Shown here piece by piece: positions 1 through 7,700 of a stretch of 25,488 bases of DNA. Each line of letters opens with the position of its first letter. Positions within the stretch are counted from its first letter, which is position 1. Both the position numbers and the translations under genes were made by a program. The notes beneath the pieces are model-generated. The model was not told the origin of the DNA, made no database searches, and saw nothing but the letters and a program-made list of their open reading frames with translations. The DNA lies in assembly GCA_904501685.1 (NCBI GenBank), contig CAJGBX010000007.1, positions 1 through 25,488 of the forward strand, written 5' to 3'. Source of the stretch: Clostridiaceae bacterium (GTDB taxonomy: Bacteria; Bacillota; Clostridia; Oscillospirales; Acutalibacteraceae).

Positions 1-816
1 TTTAGCAAGCTCGGTATCGTTGCGCTCCTTAATTTTATAATGCTCAACCTCAGGGTCGATAGGGGCCTGACGGTTGATTGTGCCTAAGAAACGGCTTAAA
101 TATGCTGATTCCTTACCGCTAGCGAGCTTTATACGTAACGAATCACGAATGTCAAGCTCATCAAGGTTTTCATAAATATAATCGACACTGCCGAATTTTC
201 TGATAAGCTCATCTGCGGTCTTTTCGCCGACACCGGGCACGCCGGGAATATTGTCTGAAGCATCACCCTGAAGTGCCTTGATTTCTATCATTTGAATCGG
301 CTTGACACCGTATTTTTCAAAAATTACGTCGGGAGTGTATGCGGTGATTTCAGGACGTCCCATTTTGGTTGCTGATAATAAAACCTTGGTCGAGTCGGAT
401 ACCAGCTGGAACGAATCGCGGTCACCGGTGGCAATAACACAGTTGTTGCGGCTTTCCTCACAAAGACGTGCAACAGTGCCTAAAATATCGTCAGCCTCAA
501 AACCCTCGGTTTCCAAGCAGGTGTAACCGAACAAAGGCAAAAGCTTTTTTAAAATCGGTATTTGCTGTCTTAATTCCTCAGGCATAGGCTTACGTCCTGC
601 CTTGTAGTCGGAATATTCCTTATGACGGAAGGTTGGTGCATGCAAGTCAAAGGCTACAACAACACCGTCCGGATTTTCAGCCTCTAAAAGGCGGTTTAAT
701 ATGTTCATAAAGCCGTAAACTCCGTTGGTATAAAGTCCGGCCTTGGTGGTAAGCAGCTTGATGCCGTAAAATGCGCGGTTTATGATACTGTTTCCGTCAA
801 TAGCGAGTATTTTCAT
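1..816 (-). CDS. polA: DNA polymerase I, N-terminal 5'-3' nuclease part (partial)
   Basis: Reading the minus strand from the ATG at 816 gives 272 residues that stay open to the window edge, so the C-terminal polymerase part is missing here. The protein starts MKILAIDGNSIINRAFYG and carries the 5' nuclease (FEN-like) signatures: FDLHAPTFRHKEYSDYKAGR, EGFEADDILG, TGDRDSFQLV and the helix-hairpin-helix stretch GDASDNIPGVPGVGEKTA. The aspartates in these motifs are the usual metal ligands. The role by family is removal of RNA primers and flaps during lagging-strand synthesis and repair. The start is supported by AGGAGA about 10 bases upstream. It is divergent from dusB. Whether a 3'-5' proofreading domain is present cannot be judged from this piece. 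A stand-alone 5' nuclease is possible but less likely. Confidence 0.93.
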   Translation of the reverse strand, partial: MKILAIDGNSIINRAFYGIKLLTTKAGLYTNGVYGFMNILNRLLEAENPDGVVVAFDLHAPTFRHKEYSDYKAGRKPMPEELRQQIPILKKLLPLFGYTCLETEGFEADDILGTVARLCEESRNNCVIATGDRDSFQLVSDSTKVLLSATKMGRPEITAYTPDVIFEKYGVKPIQMIEIKALQGDASDNIPGVPGVGEKTADELIRKFGSVDYIYENLDELDIRDSLRIKLASGKESAYLSRFLGTINRQAPIDPEVEHYKIKERNDTELAK

Positions 817-851
817 TATAGATTTTCTCCTTGACATAATTTCACAAATAT

Positions 852-880
852 ATTGTACCACTGTTCTCACAAAAACACAA
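852..880 (-). promoter_or_regulatory. Candidate promoter of polA
   Basis: On the minus strand there is a -35 TTGTGT (875-880), a 17-bp spacer and a -10 TACAAT (852-857), about 35 bases before the polA start. The -10 is good and the -35 is moderate. This is a pattern match only. Confidence 0.5.
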
Positions 881-887
881 ATAAAAG

Positions 888-916
888 TTGCAATTATTCT
901 TAATTTGGTGTAATAT
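888..916 (+). promoter_or_regulatory. Candidate promoter of dusB
   Basis: There is a -35 TTGCAA (888-893), a 17-bp spacer and a -10 TAATAT (911-916), about 27 bases before the dusB start. Together with the polA promoter it makes a compact divergent promoter region. Confidence 0.55.
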
Positions 917-943
917 TTCTATAAAATAATTATTGGAGTACTT

Positions 944-1912
944 ATGAAAATTGGGAATTTAGAGGTTTCGGGATTTGCGGCATTGGCACCTATGGCAGGT
1001 GTAGCCGACAGAGCGATGCGTGAAATTTGCCGTGAATACGGCGCGGCATACTGTGTGGGTGAGCTGGCAAGTGCCAAGGGAATATCCTTAAAGGATAAAA
1101 AATCGGCAGCATATTTAGAGGTTAACGAATCTGAAAGACCTTACGGCTCGCAGCTTTTTGGATGTGAAATTGACGCTATGGTCGAAGCGGCCAAGCAGGC
1201 TGAGAGTAACGGTCCCGATTTTATTGATATTAATATGGGGTGTCCTGCGCCTAAGGTAGCCGTAAGCTCAGGGGGCGGCAGTGCTTTGATGAAGGACCCC
1301 GATTTGGCGGCTCGAATAGTTGATGCAGTGGTTAAGGCGGTCAAGGTTCCTGTAACCGTTAAAATGCGGGCAGGGTGGGACGATACCTCAAAAAATGCGG
1401 TTGAGCTTGCACGAAAGGTTGAGTCGGCAGGTGCTTCGGCGGTTACGGTGCACGGCAGAACCAGGGTACAAATGTATGCACCGCCGGTTGATATTGACAT
1501 TATTCGTAAAGTGAAATCAGCGGTAAAAATACCGGTTATCGGCAACGGTGACATTGATTCGCCAAAGGCCGCCGCCTTAATGTACGAAAAAACAGATTGT
1601 GATTTTGTAATGGTTGGTCGAGGTGCAATGGGTCAGCCTTGGATTTTCCAACAAATTAATGCTTATTTGAAGGACGGTATTATTTTACCCGACCCGCCGT
1701 TGGAAAAGAAAATGCTGACGCTTATAAACCAAGTCGAGCGAATGAGGGAATATAAGGGCGAGAAAATTGCAATGCTTGAGGCAAGAAAGCATACTGCTTG
1801 GTATATGAAGGGCCTAATCGGTGCTGCCGACCTGCGAAGAATGGCGGGCAATATCACAAAAATTGATGATGTAATCGAAATTGTTAAAAGAGCATTGGAA
1901 TTAAATAAATAG
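944..1912 (+). CDS. dusB: tRNA-dihydrouridine synthase, DusB type
   Basis: The 322-residue protein matches the Dus family, which reduces specific uridines in tRNA to dihydrouridine with FMN and NAD(P)H. Visible family motifs are the N-terminal LAPMAGVAD (about 15-22), NMGCPAPKV with the likely catalytic Cys100, TVKMRAGWDD (about 138-147, with Lys140), VTVHGRTRVQMY (about 167-178), GNGDI (about 200-204) and GRGAMGQPWIF (about 225-235) in the phosphate-binding part of the TIM barrel. Length is normal for the family. The start is fixed by GGAG at 935-938. It appears to be a single-gene unit, with a promoter upstream and a strong terminator directly downstream. The B subtype is inferred from the overall motif set and lineage; the Dus assignment itself is secure. 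Confidence 0.92.
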   Translation: MKIGNLEVSGFAALAPMAGVADRAMREICREYGAAYCVGELASAKGISLKDKKSAAYLEVNESERPYGSQLFGCEIDAMVEAAKQAESNGPDFIDINMGCPAPKVAVSSGGGSALMKDPDLAARIVDAVVKAVKVPVTVKMRAGWDDTSKNAVELARKVESAGASAVTVHGRTRVQMYAPPVDIDIIRKVKSAVKIPVIGNGDIDSPKAAALMYEKTDCDFVMVGRGAMGQPWIFQQINAYLKDGIILPDPPLEKKMLTLINQVERMREYKGEKIAMLEARKHTAWYMKGLIGAADLRRMAGNITKIDDVIEIVKRALELNK

Positions 1913-1920
1913 GTCAATAT

Positions 1921-1967
1921 AAAAGGATAGACGGCAGACTTATCTAAGTCTGCCGTCTATCCTTTTT
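1921..1967. terminator. Bidirectional intrinsic terminator between dusB and the nhaC-family gene
   Basis: There is a perfect inverted repeat with 22-bp arms at 1921-1942 and 1945-1966 and only TC between them (in RNA the innermost pairs would open). The arms begin AAAAGGATAG and end CTATCCTTTT, giving a U-tract in both directions. It lies between convergent genes and can serve both. Confidence 0.9.
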
Positions 1968-1984
1968 TGTTTAGCGGTAATATA

Positions 1985-3823
1985 TTATGCCTTTGCTTTT
2001 TTGTTTAATAAAAGCTTGATGATAAATAAGGTTCCAATCATCAAAACGAGCGCAACCGGCAGCGTAATCATCCAATTGTGAATAAAGCCGGTCAAGAGAT
2101 AGGAAACGAACGAAACGCCTGCGACGGTTAAAGCGTACGGCAACTGAGTAGAAACGTGGTTGATATGGTTACACTGACCGCCGGCCGACGCCATAATTGT
2201 AGTATCCGAAATGGGCGAGCAGTGGTCACCGCAAACTGCACCTGCCATACATGCCGAAATTGCGATAATTGCAATTTCTCCGCCGTTGACAAACACACTC
2301 AAAACAATCGGGATAAGTATGCCGAAGGTACCCCAAGAGGTGCCGGTTGCGAAGGAAAGACCAACTGCAATCAAGAAGATAATAGCAGGCAAGAAGTTCT
2401 GCAGACCTTGAGCCGAGCTCTGAATAAAGTCGGCAATGAATACGTTGGCACCGATAGAGTCGGTCATAATTTTAAGTGTCCATGCACAGGTAAGAATCAT
2501 AATGGCCGGAACCATTGCCTTGAAGCCCTCGGGAATAGAGCTCATACATTCCTTAAAGCTTAAAACTCTACGGCAAAGGAAGAAGATAACGGTCAAAATG
2601 GTTGCGATAAACGAGCCATAGAGAAGACCTACCGAGGCATCACAGTTCGAGAAGGCGGTGATAAAGTTTTCTCCGCTGAAGAAACCGCCCGAGTAAATCA
2701 TACCGATGATACAGGCAATAATCAGGATAATTACCGGAACTACAAGGTCACAAACGCGGCCTCTCGGATTTTCGGGAAGAGCTTCAATACCATTCTGAAC
2801 ACCCTCAGAGAAAAGGTCGCCGTTTTTGGCGTTTTCCTCGTGCTTTTTCATCGGACCGAAGTCAAATTTTGCAACGGCCAAGAAAATAAGCATTGCAATA
2901 GTTAATATCGCATAGAAGTTATAGGGAATTGCACGGATAAAGAGCGACATACCGTTCTCTGCACCGGCGTCCGATGCAAAGCCCGAAACTGCGGCAGCCC
3001 AAGATGAAATCGGAGCGATAATACAAACCGGAGCTGCAGTTGAGTCAATTATGTATGAAAGCTTTGCACGTGAAATGTTCTGCTTGTCGGTAATAGGTCT
3101 CATAACCGAGCCTACGGTTAAGCAGTTAAAATAGTCATCAACAAAGATAAGCACACCTAAAGCAACGGTGGCCAGCTGAGCACCGACACGTGATTTAATA
3201 TGCTTGGTTGCCCATCGTCCGAAGGCTGCTGAGCCGCCGGCCTTATTCATCATAGCAACCAAAGCACCAAGCATAACGAGGAAAACAAGGATACCTACAT
3301 TATAGCTGTCGGCAAGGCTGCCTACAAAGCCGTCGGAGAATATATGTGTGACGGTTCCTTCAAAATTGAAGTTAGAGTAGATAAGACCGCCTGCTAAAAT
3401 GCCGACAAAAAGTGAAGAATAAACTTCTTTTGTAATAAGTGCAAGTACAATTGCGATGATAGGCGGCAAAAGTGACCAAATGGTGGCAAAATAAGGAATC
3501 TCCTCACGCACTTTGCCAAGCGCCGCTTCAATATTTTCGTCGAAGTTCGGGTCGTGATTTACATTGACCTTAAAGTTGTCAACATAGTCCTTAGAGTCGT
3601 TACCGTCAAAATCCTCATCGAAAATACCGACCGAAAAGTCATACTGTGTGTCCTCACCGTCAACCGTTACGGTAGCGGTAATGGGTGTTACTTCAGCATC
3701 GGGGTTAACCAATCCGTCGCCCTCGGCCGAGACCGAAACGAAAAGCGAGGTTATCATAAATACAACCAGGCACATCATGGCAACAGTAACCCAGACCTTG
3801 CGTCTTTGGGGTTTGAGCTTCAT
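1985..3823 (-). CDS. NhaC-family membrane transporter, probably lysine-regulated
   Basis: The 612-residue polytopic membrane protein is of the NhaC Na+/H+ antiporter family. Characteristic segments are FVDDYFNCLTVGSVMRP (about 227-242), IIDSTAAPVCIIAPISSW (about 258-275), FATGTSWGTFGILIP (about 491-505) and GDHCSPISDTTIMASAGG (about 532-549). The start at 3823 is chosen over an upstream in-frame candidate at 3877 because GGAGGA at 3832-3837 stands 8 bases before it, and because the longer form would begin inside the leader hairpin. Residues 1-9 are basic (KLKPQRRK), 10-33 are a hydrophobic signal or membrane segment ending SVSAEG, and 34-105 form an acidic, probably extracytoplasmic stretch before the transporter core. 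A lysine riboswitch precedes the gene. NhaC-like proteins under this riboswitch have been proposed as lysine transporters (LysW), so lysine uptake is the best functional inference. Simple Na+/H+ exchange remains possible. Confidence 0.88.
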   Translation of the reverse strand: MKLKPQRRKVWVTVAMMCLVVFMITSLFVSVSAEGDGLVNPDAEVTPITATVTVDGEDTQYDFSVGIFDEDFDGNDSKDYVDNFKVNVNHDPNFDENIEAALGKVREEIPYFATIWSLLPPIIAIVLALITKEVYSSLFVGILAGGLIYSNFNFEGTVTHIFSDGFVGSLADSYNVGILVFLVMLGALVAMMNKAGGSAAFGRWATKHIKSRVGAQLATVALGVLIFVDDYFNCLTVGSVMRPITDKQNISRAKLSYIIDSTAAPVCIIAPISSWAAAVSGFASDAGAENGMSLFIRAIPYNFYAILTIAMLIFLAVAKFDFGPMKKHEENAKNGDLFSEGVQNGIEALPENPRGRVCDLVVPVIILIIACIIGMIYSGGFFSGENFITAFSNCDASVGLLYGSFIATILTVIFFLCRRVLSFKECMSSIPEGFKAMVPAIMILTCAWTLKIMTDSIGANVFIADFIQSSAQGLQNFLPAIIFLIAVGLSFATGTSWGTFGILIPIVLSVFVNGGEIAIIAISACMAGAVCGDHCSPISDTTIMASAGGQCNHINHVSTQLPYALTVAGVSFVSYLLTGFIHNWMITLPVALVLMIGTLFIIKLLLNKKAKA

Positions 3824-3856
3824 CTTAAAATTCCTCCAATATAAAAAAATTAAAGT

Positions 3857-3885
3857 AAAAAAGCTGTGGCGTACCACAGCTTTTT
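3857..3885 (-). terminator. Riboswitch expression-platform terminator
   Basis: A 12-bp perfect hairpin (arms 3858-3869 and 3874-3885, loop of four bases) with core AGCTGTGG/CCACAGCT is followed on the minus strand by a run of T. It sits between the lysine aptamer and the ribosome binding site of the nhaC-family gene. This suggests premature termination when the ligand is bound. A second inverted repeat (TTATTGT/ACAATAA, arms 3901-3907 and 3884-3890) overlaps its 5' foot. Confidence 0.8.
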
Positions 3886-3910
3886 ATTGTAAAAAGAAAA
3901 ACAATAATAA

Positions 3911-4080
3911 GTTGCGATAGCTCTCCACAAAAAGTGACAGTATGCGGCATATTTTGTCGCATCCCAACCGAGTATCTCAAAAAGGGAAGCCGATACCCGA
4001 TTTCGGCGGAGCTTCCTTTCGTGTCAGCCGTTCCCTTCGGTTGTTTTCACACTACTTTTAAGCACCGCGCCTCTATCTTT
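3911..4080 (-). ncRNA. Lysine riboswitch (L-box) aptamer
   Basis: The minus strand carries the hallmarks of the lysine riboswitch in order: GATAGAGGCGCGG at the 5' edge, an AGTAG internal motif, a GGAAGCTCCGCCGAAATCGG segment, CTGTCAC, and the closing GTGGAGAGCTATCGC at the 3' edge. GATAG (4073-4077) pairs with CTATC (3916-3920) as the P1 stem. The order and spacing of about 160 bases match the class. It starts about seven bases after a strong -10, lies upstream of a terminator hairpin and controls the nhaC-family gene. This long gene-free stretch (3824-4288) is therefore mostly explained by leader RNA and two promoters. The regulatory direction (off with lysine) is inferred from the terminator. 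Confidence 0.93.
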
Positions 4081-4086
4081 TTTTAC

Positions 4087-4115
4087 ATTATATACAGATC
4101 TTGTCGAAAAATCAA
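4087..4115 (-). promoter_or_regulatory. Promoter of the lysine riboswitch / nhaC-family unit
   Basis: On the minus strand there is a -35 TTGATT (4110-4115), a 17-bp spacer and a consensus -10 TATAAT (4087-4092). Transcription would begin near 4080, exactly at the 5' edge of the aptamer. Confidence 0.8.
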
Positions 4116-4211
4116 GAGAAAAACAGGAATTTGTCGTACTGCCCAAAATAAAGGTCCGAAAACTGTATTATATTTATAATGGAACTTTACCAAATATTTC
4201 TTTTTCACGTA

Positions 4212-4240
4212 TTGATATTTTGCTGATTTGAAAGTATAAT
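4212..4240 (+). promoter_or_regulatory. Promoter of the murD operon
   Basis: There is a -35 TTGATA (4212-4217), a 17-bp spacer and a consensus -10 TATAAT (4235-4240), about 48 bases before murD. It is divergent from the riboswitch promoter. Confidence 0.75.
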
Positions 4241-4288
4241 AAAATGTGAAGTTATGTAAATAAGAATTACATAAAAGGAGTCGGTGTT

Positions 4289-5671
4289 ATGGATTGTAAG
4301 CAGTTTTTTGAACAAATCAGCGGCAAGAAAATTGCAATGTGCGGTATCGGTGTCAGCAACACGCCGCTTATTGAAAAATTTTTGAATATGGGTGCACGTG
4401 TGGTCGCCTGCGACCGCAGAACGCGTGAGCAAATCGGAAGCATTGCCGACGAGCTTGAGCAAAAGGGTGCTGAGCTGAGGTTGGGTGTAGACTATCTCGA
4501 TAATTTAGAGGTGGATATGATTTTCCGCACGCCCGGTATGCAGTTTAACCTGCCGGAGCTTCAGCGTGCACGTGATAACGGCATTGTTGTTACAAGTGAG
4601 ATGGAGGTTTTCTTTGACCTTTGTCCTGCAACCGTTTTTGCTGTAACCGGCTCGGACGGTAAAACTACAACCACAACCCTTATTTCCGAAATGCTTAAGG
4701 CAGAGGGTAAAAGGGTTTTTGTCGGTGGCAATATCGGAACTCCGCTGCTGCCTGAAATCGAAAATATACACGAGGACGATTTTGTTGTTGTTGAGCTTTC
4801 GTCTTTTCAACTTATTTCTATGCGTAAGGGACCTGATGTTGCCGTTGTGACCAACGTTGCACCAAATCATTTAGACGTTCATAAGGATATGGATGAATAC
4901 GTCGGCGCCAAGAGGAATATTTTACTTCACCAAAATGCCTTCTCACGCTCGGTTCTTAATTTGGATAATGATATTACGGCAGGCATTTCGGATGATGTCA
5001 GGGGCCAAACCTTGTATTTTTCAATGAATCAGTCGGTTAAAAACGGTGCTTGGTTAGGTAAGGACGGTTATTTAAACCTTTCCTATCGTGGCATTTCGGT
5101 ACCGCTTTTGCATAAGGACGATATTGCCATTATGGGTAACCATAATGTTGAAAACTACCTTGCTGCAATTTCGGCGGTTTGGGGCTATGTCGGTGCCGAC
5201 AGTATAGTTAAGGTGGCACATGAATTTACCGGTGTTGAGCACAGAATTGAATTTGTTGCAGAAAAGGAAGGCGTGCGTTATTATAACGACTCGATTGCCT
5301 CTAGTCCCACAAGAACTATTGCCTGCTTAAAGGCGTTCCAGGATAAGATTATTTTGCTTGCAGGCGGTTATGATAAGCATATTCCGTTTGAGCCCATGGC
5401 ACCTTACATCATTGAAAAGGTAAAGCTACTGCTTTTAAACGGACCGACTGCTGATAAAATTGAAAAGGCTGTTAAATCCGACGAAAACTACCGCGAGGGT
5501 CATCCTAAAATCGTTCGTGTTAAGGATTTGAAGGAGGCTGTTATGGTGGCTCACGAAATGGCAGTTTCAGGTGATATCGTAGCGTTGAGTCCTGCCTGCG
5601 CAAGCTTTGACGCATACCCTAATTTTGTTGCCCGAGGCAAGCATTTTAAGGAATTGGTAAACAATCTGTAA
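4289..5671 (+). CDS. murD: UDP-N-acetylmuramoyl-L-alanine--D-glutamate ligase
   Basis: The 460-residue Mur ligase adds D-glutamate to UDP-MurNAc-L-Ala in the cytoplasmic stage of peptidoglycan synthesis. The N-terminal nucleotide-binding part includes KIAMCGIGVSN (about 14-24). The ATP loop is VTGSDGKTTTTTL (about 119-131). VVELSSFQL (about 167-175) and NHLDVHKDMDEYVGAKRNI (about 193-211) follow, with Lys208 a candidate for the carbamylated lysine. The C-terminal domain has YNDSIASSPTRT, LLAGGYDKHIPF and LSPACASFDAYPNFVARGKHF, which are typical of MurD. The loop reads GSDGKTT rather than the common GTNGKTT. The start is supported by AGGAG about 10 bases upstream. It heads a tightly spaced group with four downstream genes, apart from the usual dcw cluster as far as can be seen here. 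Confidence 0.93.
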   Translation: MDCKQFFEQISGKKIAMCGIGVSNTPLIEKFLNMGARVVACDRRTREQIGSIADELEQKGAELRLGVDYLDNLEVDMIFRTPGMQFNLPELQRARDNGIVVTSEMEVFFDLCPATVFAVTGSDGKTTTTTLISEMLKAEGKRVFVGGNIGTPLLPEIENIHEDDFVVVELSSFQLISMRKGPDVAVVTNVAPNHLDVHKDMDEYVGAKRNILLHQNAFSRSVLNLDNDITAGISDDVRGQTLYFSMNQSVKNGAWLGKDGYLNLSYRGISVPLLHKDDIAIMGNHNVENYLAAISAVWGYVGADSIVKVAHEFTGVEHRIEFVAEKEGVRYYNDSIASSPTRTIACLKAFQDKIILLAGGYDKHIPFEPMAPYIIEKVKLLLLNGPTADKIEKAVKSDENYREGHPKIVRVKDLKEAVMVAHEMAVSGDIVALSPACASFDAYPNFVARGKHFKELVNNL

Positions 5672-5682
5672 TTGGAGAAAAT

Positions 5683-6684
5683 ATGCAGAGTATTAAGGAA
5701 ATTTTGAAAAAATTATGTGAGGCGGACTTTGTCGGTTCAGTTGGAAGTGCTTTAGATACTGCCGGGGTCTTCCTCTCGAAATACTGTACCGTTCGCCGTA
5801 AGGGTAATAATCTTATCGGCGAAATTAAGGGCAATACCGATTATACTGTACTTTTGGATGCTCATATTGACCAAATCGGTATGGTTGTTACTGCGGTTAA
5901 GGACGGTTTTTTAAAGGTTCAGTCTGCCGGTGGTATTGACTCACGAATGTTGGCCGGTATGCGTGTTACAGTTTACGGTAAGGAGCCTATCAGGGGTGTG
6001 TTTTGCAGTACACCGCCGCATTTAGGCAAATCGGATTCGGTTTTGAAAATCGAGGATATGTATATTGATACCGGTTTAGGGGTTAAGCTGAGTGATGTGG
6101 TCTCGGTCGGGGACAGGGTGGTCTTTTCGACTGAATTTTCCGAATTGGCAGGGGACAAGGTGACCGCAAAATCAATTGACGACCGAGCAGGCTGTGTGGC
6201 ATTGATTAAATGTGCTGAGCTGTTATCGGGCAAGGAGTTACCTTGTAACGTAGTGTTTTTGTTAAGTGACGCCGAGGAAATAGGCGGCATGGGTGCTAAA
6301 ACACAGAGCTTTGATATTTCACCTGATTTAGCCGTAGCGGTTGATGTAAGCTTCGGTAATGCACCCGATATTGCTGCCGATAAAACCGGCACCTTGGGTG
6401 ACGGTGCTATGATTGGTATTTCGCCCGTTTTATCACATACCGTGACCGAAATGCTTAAAGCGGCCGCAGAAAATAAAGAAATCAAGTATCAGCTTGAGGT
6501 TATGGGTGGCAAAACCTCCACAAATGCCGATAAAATTGTCGAAACAAGGTGCGGAGTACTGACAGGACTTCTGTCAATTCCGATTCGTAATATGCATACA
6601 CCGGTTGAGGTGGTTGATGTGAAGGATATTAGCTCGGTTGCCGAAATTCTGGCAAGCTTCGTTTTGACCTTGGAGGTGAAATGA
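5683..6684 (+). CDS. M42 family metallo-aminopeptidase (first copy)
   Basis: This 333-residue protein is of peptidase family M42 (tetrahedral aminopeptidases), cytosolic di-metal enzymes that trim N-terminal residues from peptides. Putative ligands fall at family positions: LLDAHIDQIG (His61, Asp63), SIDDRAG (Asp166/Asp167), DAEEIGGMGA (Glu198/Glu199), VAVDVSFG (Asp221) and MHTPVE (His305). The segment VSVGDRVVF is also typical. A GGAG lies before the ATG, 11 bases after murD stops, and its stop overlaps the start of a second M42 gene by four bases. It is only distantly similar to its neighbour, so the pair may form a mixed complex or have different specificities; both are inferences. Annotations as endoglucanase for this family are generally thought erroneous. 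Confidence 0.88.
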   Translation: MQSIKEILKKLCEADFVGSVGSALDTAGVFLSKYCTVRRKGNNLIGEIKGNTDYTVLLDAHIDQIGMVVTAVKDGFLKVQSAGGIDSRMLAGMRVTVYGKEPIRGVFCSTPPHLGKSDSVLKIEDMYIDTGLGVKLSDVVSVGDRVVFSTEFSELAGDKVTAKSIDDRAGCVALIKCAELLSGKELPCNVVFLLSDAEEIGGMGAKTQSFDISPDLAVAVDVSFGNAPDIAADKTGTLGDGAMIGISPVLSHTVTEMLKAAAENKEIKYQLEVMGGKTSTNADKIVETRCGVLTGLLSIPIRNMHTPVEVVDVKDISSVAEILASFVLTLEVK

Positions 6685-7700
6685 TGGAAGCTTTAAAACA
6701 CCTTTGTGAAATAAAGGCACCCAGTGGCCGTGAGATTGCCGTAAGGGATTATATTATTGAAAAAATAGGTGACAAGGCAGAGGTTACGGTCGATGCTTTA
6801 GGTAATGTAATCGCATTTGTTAAGGGTGAAAACAGGTCCGATAAAAGAATAATGGTTGATGCTCATATGGATGAGGTCGGCTTTATTGTGACCCATATTA
6901 TGGCCGACGGTATGCTCAAATTTACTACTTTAGGCGGTATAAACACTGCCGTAATGCTTGGACGTAGGGTTGAGTTTTTGAACGGGGTCAAGGGTGTTAT
7001 AAGTATGAAACCGGTGCATATGCTATCCTCTGCCGAAAAGGAGAAAATGCCGGATGAGGATGCATTGTATATTGATATCGGTGCCGATTCAAGGTCTGAG
7101 GCTGAGACTTATGTTTCGGTTGGTGACTGTGCCGTGTTCGGTGAACCGTATGAGAATATGGGTGACCTTATTTTATCAAAGGCAATTGATGACAGGGCAG
7201 GCTGTTGGGCAATTCTCGATATTATTAATTCTAAGCCGAAATATGACTTTTATGCCTCCTTTTCGGTAAACGAAGAGGTCGGCGCAGGGGCTAAAGCGGT
7301 TGCCTATGCAATCGACCCTGATTTTGCAATTGTTGTTGAGTCTACAACTGCTGCTGATATTGCCGGTGTCAATGATGATAAAAAGGTCTGTTCGGTGGGT
7401 GACGGCGCCGTACTTTCGTTTATGGACAGAGGCACCTTGTATGACAAAAGCTTGTTTGAAAAATCACTTGCACTGGCCAAGAAAAATGGTATAAAGGCAC
7501 AGGTCAAGTCCTATGTTGCCGGCGGTAACAATGCCGCAGGAATACATCAGTCACGAAGCGGCATAAGGACGGTTGCAGTGTCGGTACCCTGCAGATATAT
7601 TCATTCTGCCTCGTCGGCAGCATCACTTGAGGATATTAAGTCGGTGCGTGATTTGACAAAAGCGTTGATAGAGGCGTTTGCCTCGGGTGAAATGAATTGA
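6681..7700 (+). CDS. M42 family metallo-aminopeptidase (second copy)
   Basis: The second M42 peptidase has 339 residues, with MVDAHMDEVG (His62, Asp64), AIDDRAG (Asp170/Asp171), SVNEEVGAGA (Glu198/Glu199), VVESTTAADIAG (Glu220 at the position where the first copy has Asp221) and YIHSASSAAS (His308). All metal and catalytic positions look filled, so both copies should be active. The start ATG at 6681 overlaps the previous stop as ATGA, after GGAGGTG. A second ATG follows at once (6684), so the N-terminus could be one residue shorter. Its C-terminal HS-ASS replaces the HTPVE of its partner, which suggests different substrate preference. Confidence 0.9.
   Translation: MMEALKHLCEIKAPSGREIAVRDYIIEKIGDKAEVTVDALGNVIAFVKGENRSDKRIMVDAHMDEVGFIVTHIMADGMLKFTTLGGINTAVMLGRRVEFLNGVKGVISMKPVHMLSSAEKEKMPDEDALYIDIGADSRSEAETYVSVGDCAVFGEPYENMGDLILSKAIDDRAGCWAILDIINSKPKYDFYASFSVNEEVGAGAKAVAYAIDPDFAIVVESTTAADIAGVNDDKKVCSVGDGAVLSFMDRGTLYDKSLFEKSLALAKKNGIKAQVKSYVAGGNNAAGIHQSRSGIRTVAVSVPCRYIHSASSAASLEDIKSVRDLTKALIEAFASGEMN

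Noticed and set aside
1141..1554. Antisense open frames inside dusB, murD, hisD, argG and other genes
   Set aside because: They are shadows produced by codon bias of the true genes, with low-complexity composition and no ribosome binding sites.
3554..3920. Open frames on the plus strand across the start of the nhaC-family gene
   Set aside because: They are antisense to the transporter and its leader, show no family motifs and have no good ribosome binding site.
3934..4179. An 81-codon plus-strand open frame in the nhaC-murD gap
   Set aside because: It lies across the lysine riboswitch and its promoter. The sequence is explained by conserved RNA structure on the other strand.
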